The notes under the pieces: generated by a model
The model's input: the letters and a program-made list of their open reading frames with translations, nothing else
Database searches by the model: none
What the model was told of the DNA's origin: nothing
NCBI GenBank assembly: GCA_029288275.1
Contig: JARIHM010000168.1
Location: 1-10,397, forward strand
Reading direction: 5' to 3'
DNA length: 10,397 nucleotides
Origin: Candidatus Saccharimonadota bacterium
GTDB lineage: Bacteria; Patescibacteriota; Saccharimonadia; UBA4664
Translations under genes and position numbers: made by a program
Part shown: piece by piece, positions 7,005 through 10,397 of the stretch
Numbering within the stretch: the stretch's first letter is position 1
How the letters are laid out: each line of letters opens with the position of its first letter

Positions 7005-7280
7005 TCCCGCAACGTGAATAAATGCATGAGTTACGGGGCGATCGAAACTGCCCTTTTTGATTGTGTAAATTGGCACTCGTCGCCCCGTAAGTATTTCCTA
7101 GCTTGCACTAAGAAATATATGGGGATGAGCTTATTTCAGAGTTTTAGCCAAAAGTTGGTTGGTGCTTTTTTTTGCGTAAGCACGGGTCCTGTGCGCTTAT
7201 TGTTTGGATGCGCTTGTAATGTACGTGGCGTTTGAACTCTTTTTTTTAAGCTCTGGTTTTTTCCTCCCTACCGCTTGGTT

Positions 7281-7339
7281 GGTATTTGGAAGGCATTCGG
7301 CTATGACCAGGGGACATAACCGCGTGCCTTCCAAATACC
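7281..7339 (-). repeat. Large hairpin inside the RNA gene
   Basis: The arms GGTATTTGGAAGGCA (7281-7295) and its exact complement (7325-7339) form 15 bp. Inside, after a 2-by-2 internal loop, 8 more bp form with one G-U pair in minus-strand RNA, leaving a 9-base apical loop. It is the longest helix in the window's non-coding DNA apart from the 2490-2583 repeat. Confidence 0.85.
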
Positions 7340-7518
7340 GCGGAGCAGGCGTGGCGCTTGAGATTGGACCTCAGGCGATGCTCCTGTTGCAACAGTAGGG
7401 TGAACCCGGGCTAGAGAGTAAGGGGGATACTTCTAACCGGGATTGACCCCACTGTTGGTGGCTTTATGGGAGAAGAGAATTGGACTTTCAAGGGACCGGG
7501 GAACTTCGAACTGTCTAT

Positions 7519-7547
7519 AATGTAGCACAAGCATTTTTAGATGTCAA
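7519..7547 (-). promoter_or_regulatory. Promoter of the RNA gene
   Basis: A perfect TTGACA (7542-7547) is followed after 17 bases by TACATT (7519-7524), preceded by TGC to make an extended -10. The predicted start is near 7512. The strong -35 in AT-rich DNA fits a highly transcribed stable RNA. Confidence 0.65.
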
Positions 7548-7748
7548 TATTCTTATGTTATGCTCCCCCTAATAGTAAATAATTCCTATATAAAGCCATA
7601 AATTTGATATTTCTATTCCCCTTCTCGAGCTTTAAATGATCAAGCTTGTTGAAGTATTTACAACCTTTATGCACAAAATTTTACGCTCAAAATAGGCATT
7701 TTTACTCGGTTATGACCTATTAAAAAGTGTTGTCAAATTTACTTTTTT
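7548..7748. other. AT-rich intergenic stretch between the RNA gene and the trpS terminator
   Basis: No open frame with a ribosome site is visible. The stretch is clearly more AT-rich than the rest. A second TTGACA on the minus strand (7731-7736) is followed after 16 bases by CATAAC, a weak possible promoter that would lengthen the RNA transcript. AATAGG and CCTATT (around 7691-7722) can form a weak 6-bp hairpin. I see no other feature. Confidence 0.5.
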
Positions 7749-7783
7749 CAAAAAGAAGGGTTCCGCTTTTTTAGGCGAAACCC
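7749..7783 (-). terminator. Intrinsic terminator of trpS
   Basis: On the minus strand a 9-bp stem (7775-7783 with 7758-7766, one G-U pair) has an 8-base A-rich loop and is followed by TTCTTTTTG. It lies about 150 bases after the trpS stop, leaving a long palindrome-rich 3' untranslated region. Confidence 0.85.
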
Positions 7784-7810
7784 CACCCTATACTGTATTA
7801 GATTGAGCAC

Positions 7811-7824
7811 AAAGGCATGCCTTT
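7811..7824. repeat. Perfect 14-bp palindrome in the trpS 3' region
   Basis: AAAGGCATGCCTTT reads the same on both strands. A second GCATGC lies at 7844-7849 inside a TTTGCA/TGCAAA hairpin, and an 8-bp palindrome (TGGCGCCA) lies between them. The cluster sits between the trpS stop and its terminator, so it is probably transcribed as 3' UTR hairpins. A protein-binding site is the alternative. Confidence 0.7.
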
Positions 7825-7934
7825 GGCGCCAGGTTTGCAGAAAGCATGCAAAGTTTACCAGAGTATATAAGCCAATCAGCTCAAACCTAAGCCGAATATA
7901 CATCTTAAAGCACTTATACAGAGACTAGCTGCGG

Positions 7935-8927
7935 TTAGATTAGGCCCAGCTTCTCTTTCACTTCGCCCAGCTTGGCGTTAGCTAGCTCACTAGCCCTCCA
8001 CCAGCCATGTTCGAGCGCCTTATCGATCTTGTCATTACCTTCGCGCATGAGCTGTTCATGACTATGCCGCAGCGGCTTGAGCGCGTGAACCGCCAGTTCC
8101 GCGAGATCGCGTTTAAAATCACCGTAACCGCGGCCAGCATAGGCCTCTTCTAGCTCAGTAATAGGCCGGCCGCTCAATACTGAATAGATTACCAGTAGGT
8201 TGGTGACGGCCGGCTTATCAGCTGCAGCCGTCACCTGACTGCCAGAATCAGTAACAGCGCGCATGATCTTGCGCTCAATCGCCTTATCATCATCCATTAG
8301 CAAGATACAACCGCTCAGGTCGTCGTCACTTTTGCTCATTTTTTTGGTTGGATCCTGGAGATCCATGATGCGCGCGCCCTCGGTCTGCACCGTCGGCTGT
8401 GGCACCTTAAAGGTCTCGCCATGCAGATTATTGAAACGCGTGGCAATGTCGCGTGTCAGCTCCACATGTTGCTTCTGGTCATCACCCACCGGCACTTCGT
8501 CGGCATCATACAGAAGAATATCAGCGGCCATGAGCACAGGATAGTCGTAAAGTCCCACCAGCTGACCCTCTGGACCCTGTTTTAAAGATTTGTCCTTGAA
8601 CTGCGTCATCCGATTAAGCTCGCCGATGGTGGTGTAGTTGTTTAGAATCCAGGTAAGCTCGGAATGGGCCGGAATCTGGGATTGGGCAAAGATGTAGGAG
8701 TGGTCGTGATCCACCCCGCAAGCCACTAACCATGCTACGGCTGAACGCGTAAGACGATGCAGCTCCTCGGGATCTGGCCGCACATTAAGCGCATGCAGAT
8801 TGGGCACAAAAAAGAAGTGTTCCCGTTCAGGATCACGGCTCATCTCGCCCCAGCGCTTCATTGCCCCGATGTAATTTCCAAGTGTTGGGTCACCGGTTGG
8901 CTTAACGCCGGACACTACACGCTTCAC
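7935..8927 (-). CDS. trpS: Tryptophanyl-tRNA synthetase
   Basis: A 330-aa class I synthetase that charges tRNA-Trp in the cytoplasm, of usual family length. The HIGH-type signature appears as PTLGNYIGA (14-22), with Thr15 where histidine is common. The central DEVPVGDDQKQHVELTRDIA (143-162) is the family's amino-acid/ATP site region, and KMSKS is perfect at 196-200. The C-terminal half is the helical anticodon-binding domain, ending EVKEKLGLI. The start is GTG at 8927, chosen because AAAGGAG lies 6 bases before it and the protein begins directly with the conserved VVSGVKPTG strand. It has its own promoter and terminator. No Trp-rich leader peptide or tryptophan attenuator is visible upstream. 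Confidence 0.97.
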   Translation of the reverse strand: MKRVVSGVKPTGDPTLGNYIGAMKRWGEMSRDPEREHFFFVPNLHALNVRPDPEELHRLTRSAVAWLVACGVDHDHSYIFAQSQIPAHSELTWILNNYTTIGELNRMTQFKDKSLKQGPEGQLVGLYDYPVLMAADILLYDADEVPVGDDQKQHVELTRDIATRFNNLHGETFKVPQPTVQTEGARIMDLQDPTKKMSKSDDDLSGCILLMDDDKAIERKIMRAVTDSGSQVTAAADKPAVTNLLVIYSVLSGRPITELEEAYAGRGYGDFKRDLAELAVHALKPLRHSHEQLMREGNDKIDKALEHGWWRASELANAKLGEVKEKLGLI

Positions 8928-8961
8928 TGCCAGCTCCTTTCGATTTGCTTTTGTATAGTCA

Positions 8962-8990
8962 ACTATAAATTCTTATGTCTGGGGACGCAA
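8962..8990 (-). promoter_or_regulatory. Putative trpS promoter with overlapping inverted repeat
   Basis: TATAGT (8962-8967, 5 of 6 matches to TATAAT) is preceded after 17 bases by the weak TTGCGT (8985-8990). The -10 forms one arm of TATAGT-TG-ACTATA (8954-8967), a 6-bp inverted repeat that could be an operator or a chance feature of AT-rich sequence. Confidence 0.4.
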
Positions 8991-9061
8991 ATACACTTTA
9001 CCTAGCACTCCAGGGACGCTTGCGCTCACCCCTATCTTATTAAACTACCATCCTTGAATGT

Positions 9062-10132
9062 TTAGTCTTCGGCATTGGGACGCTCAAGCACCAACGGCTC
9101 AACGGCCGGTGACGTATCAGCAATCCTGACCACATCCTTGTCTACTTTCTTGAGCTCACGGTGAGCCGCGTTAAAGTGATTTACCGTGGTACCAAGCGCC
9201 GCACCGAGCTTCTGCATGTAGGTCTCATGCGCAGCGATATGCTGCCCCAGCTCCCCCACCCGCTTCTGAATGTCCTTAGCTTTTTCCTCGATCTGCAGGC
9301 TTCGCAGCCCCTGCAAAACGGTCTGGAGATAGGCCATAAATGATGTAGGACTTACAATGATTACTCGTTTATCTCGAAAAGCATATTCGATGAGATCACG
9401 CGCGTTCGTCTGAAGTGACCCTACTTTATTGATAAGCAGATCGTAGTAGATTGCCTCACTTGGAATGAACATGAAGGCAAAATCCATGGTTCCCTCATTG
9501 GGCCGAATGTACTTGGCAGTCTCATCAATACGCCCTTTTAGGTCATTCTTAATTGACTTAATCAGCGCTTCTTGCCGAACCTTGTCCTTTTCTTCGACCA
9601 GTCGGTTGTAGTTTTCTAATGAGAATTTAGAATCCACGGGCAAGAGCCTGCCTTTATCGAGTAGAATAACGGCGTCGACGATTTCGCCGTCATTAAATTT
9701 GTACTGAAGATGGAATCGCTCCGGCGGCAGCACGTTCTCCAGCACGCTCTGCAAGAAGTACTCGCCCAATACTCCTCGCTGTTTAGGGTTCTGGAGCGTA
9801 TTCTGGAGTAGTTTGAGTTCGTCAGTGATGCTCAGAACCTGCTTATTGCTCTCCTTGAGCTCAGTTAAGTCACGGGTAACTTCACCAATGAGGCGACTAG
9901 AAGCCGCAAACTGCTGCTGCATAGCGGTACGCATATGCTCGTTTGATTTATCGAGCCGGTCATTGAGTGTCTGATGAATGCCCTGTAGATCTTGTTTGAT
10001 GAGACCGAAGGCAGCTTCATTCTGCAAGCCACCCTTAAGTTCACGCACCTGGCGGTTCAGGGTCATAATAACCCAAGCAAAGCCTGCTATTAATGCAACG
10101 AGCACACTAAGAATAAGGAAAACGATTGTCAT
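9062..10132 (-). CDS. rmuC: RmuC-family DNA recombination protein
   Basis: This 356-aa protein belongs to the RmuC family, linked in Escherichia coli to suppression of inversions at short inverted repeats and thought to have a PD-(D/E)XK nuclease-like core. Residues 2-23 form one N-terminal membrane anchor. Residues about 24-112 are a coiled-coil stalk. The conserved core (about 115-285) shows KQRGVLGE (117-124), EIVDAVILL (150-158), LLPVDSKF (163-170) and PTSFMAYLQTV (262-272), matching family hallmarks with candidate acidic residues and Lys169. A second helical region follows, with an acidic tail. The frame stays open up to 10363, but the added 77 residues are unlike the family and would precede the membrane anchor, so I chose ATG 10132. 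It has no Shine-Dalgarno site but lies 6 bases after a TATACT box, so it is probably leaderless. Confidence 0.92.
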   Translation of the reverse strand: MTIVFLILSVLVALIAGFAWVIMTLNRQVRELKGGLQNEAAFGLIKQDLQGIHQTLNDRLDKSNEHMRTAMQQQFAASSRLIGEVTRDLTELKESNKQVLSITDELKLLQNTLQNPKQRGVLGEYFLQSVLENVLPPERFHLQYKFNDGEIVDAVILLDKGRLLPVDSKFSLENYNRLVEEKDKVRQEALIKSIKNDLKGRIDETAKYIRPNEGTMDFAFMFIPSEAIYYDLLINKVGSLQTNARDLIEYAFRDKRVIIVSPTSFMAYLQTVLQGLRSLQIEEKAKDIQKRVGELGQHIAAHETYMQKLGAALGTTVNHFNAAHRELKKVDKDVVRIADTSPAVEPLVLERPNAED

Positions 10133-10138
10133 ATTGCT

Positions 10139-10167
10139 AGTATACCAATGGATGCGATACCGAACAA
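10139..10167 (-). promoter_or_regulatory. Promoter of rmuC
   Basis: An extended -10, TGG followed by TATACT (hexamer 10139-10144), is preceded after 17 bases by a weak TTGTTC (10162-10167). Six bases separate the -10 from the rmuC ATG, so the predicted start site is the A of the start codon. Confidence 0.65.
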
Positions 10168-10192
10168 TACCCAAACGTACAATGGGACCGCC

Positions 10193-10221
10193 TTGAAAAG
10201 GCGCCTGGCCAGTGCTAATAT
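10193..10221 (+). promoter_or_regulatory. Promoter of the right-edge gene
   Basis: TTGAAA (10193-10198, 5 of 6 matches) is followed after 17 bases by TAATAT (10216-10221), preceded by TGC to give an extended -10. It points away from rmuC and leaves a leader of about 26 bases with a ribosome site. Confidence 0.55.
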
Positions 10222-10253
10222 TTCGCCACTGACATCTACCGAAAGGTGTGGTC

Positions 10254-10397
10254 ATGACCCTCGATATTGTGTATGCCTTTCGAGCCGGACTGGATATCCC
10301 AGCCAATCCGCACGCACGCCAGCCGCTGCCGCCCCATCTGGCTCCCCTCCTCAAGCTCATCATTGAAGCGTATTTGCGGGGGTGGCCAGGTCGGCGC
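10254..10397 (+). CDS. N-terminus of an unidentified protein, cut by the right edge
   Basis: ATG at 10254 opens a frame of 48 codons that reaches the window end without a stop. AAAGGTG lies 6 bases before the ATG and a good extended -10 promoter lies upstream, which together make a real gene likely although it is short here. The visible part begins MTLDIVYAFRAGLDIPANP and includes an amphipathic helix (LAPLLKLIIEAYLRGW). No signal peptide is apparent. The gene is divergent from rmuC across 121 bases. The family cannot be named from this fragment. Confidence 0.55.
   Translation, partial: MTLDIVYAFRAGLDIPANPHARQPLPPHLAPLLKLIIEAYLRGWPGRR

Larger units (their letters stand above)
6961..7512 (-). 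ncRNA. Structured non-coding RNA gene of about 550 nt, family not recognised
   Basis: Both strands lack a convincing protein frame here, but on the minus strand a promoter (7519-7547) and a terminator (6961-7004) bracket a run of stable helices. In transcript order these are: 7446-7457 with 7390-7401 (12 bp), enclosing 7432-7441 with 7405-7415 (10 bp plus a bulge); 7379-7384 with 7342-7347; 7325-7339 with 7281-7295 (15 bp perfect, extended inside by 8 bp); 7178-7183 with 7162-7167; 7108-7117 with 7092-7101 (10 bp); and 7080-7090 with 7031-7041 (11 bp perfect). The 5' segment 7499-7504 can pair with 7003-7008 near the 3' end, closing the molecule. Counting the terminator, five helices contain a G-U pair that would be an A-C mismatch on the plus strand; one shows the reverse. 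RNase P, tmRNA and SRP hallmarks were sought and not found. The RNA-gene call is fairly firm; its identity is open. Confidence 0.7.

Noticed and set aside
7125..7180. tmRNA tag-like frame on the minus strand (GCA-start, ending LAKTLK then TAA)
   Set aside because: The tag lacks the usual hydrophobic ALAA-type end, and no tRNA-like acceptor and T arm were found at the RNA ends.
6957..7398. Two plus-strand frames (92 and 64 codons) in the RNA-gene region
   Set aside because: They lack Shine-Dalgarno sites, run through the hairpin arms and terminator, and give cysteine-rich, low-plausibility protein.
7480..7500. RNase P-like GAAAGTCC near the 5' end of the RNA gene
   Set aside because: The surrounding bases do not match the GAGGAAAGTCC consensus, and the partner P4 strand (ACAGAA followed by GGCTTA) is absent, so it is probably chance.
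7516..7521. Plus-strand TATAAT box
   Set aside because: No matching -35 and no gene downstream on the plus strand; it overlaps the minus-strand promoter of the RNA gene.
10133..10363. N-terminal extension of the rmuC frame by 77 residues
   Set aside because: It precedes the family's N-terminal membrane anchor, has no ribosome site, and overlaps both the rmuC promoter and the divergent plus-strand gene with its promoter.
1..10397. CRISPR arrays, tRNA or rRNA genes, insertion sequences
   Set aside because: Both strands were read for regularly spaced repeats, cloverleaf arms with T-loop consensus, rRNA cores and transposase motifs, and none was found.

Overview
The window looks like a compact bacterial chromosome segment of moderate to high G+C content with one AT-rich island (about 7520-7760). 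It carries housekeeping genes: an L,D-transpeptidase, both subunits of phenylalanyl-tRNA synthetase (pheS, pheT), tryptophanyl-tRNA synthetase (trpS) and an RmuC-like protein. Most genes lie on the minus strand. The gene set, small hypothetical proteins and several apparently leaderless genes would fit a Patescibacteria (CPR) lineage, perhaps Saccharibacteria-like. That placement is an inference; no diagnostic rRNA or marker is present.

Left part (1-2605, minus strand). A protein cut by the left edge starts at 141 beside its own -10 box. Upstream lie a terminator (189-233) and three tandem tiny ORFs of 47, 68 and 69 codons (245-821). Before them comes a membrane-anchored L,D-transpeptidase (917-2356), whose promoter places the transcription start on its ATG. 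Between it and pheT is a near-perfect 25-bp inverted repeat (2490-2583).

Centre (2606-6920). A four-helix membrane protein, pheS and pheT form an operon read leftwards. The membrane gene overlaps the pheS start, and pheT follows after a 132-base gap. From the same intergenic region a 101-aa hypothetical protein is read rightwards and ends at a clear intrinsic terminator.

Right-centre (6921-7934). There is no convincing protein gene in about 1 kb. The left half looks like an independent minus-strand RNA gene of about 550 nt (7512 to about 6961), with a TTGACA-type promoter, several stable hairpins, a possible end-to-end helix and its own terminator. I could not assign it to RNase P RNA, tmRNA, SRP RNA or 6S RNA. 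It is the most interesting object here.

Right part (7935-10397). trpS (GTG start, strong Shine-Dalgarno) ends in a terminator at 7749-7783. rmuC lies upstream, again with a promoter placing the start on its ATG. Divergent from rmuC, a new plus-strand gene begins at 10254 and runs off the window.

The aminoacyl-tRNA synthetases supply Phe-tRNA and Trp-tRNA for translation, the transpeptidase acts outside the membrane on peptidoglycan, and RmuC-family proteins are linked to DNA recombination and rearrangement. The small proteins and the RNA have no assigned role.
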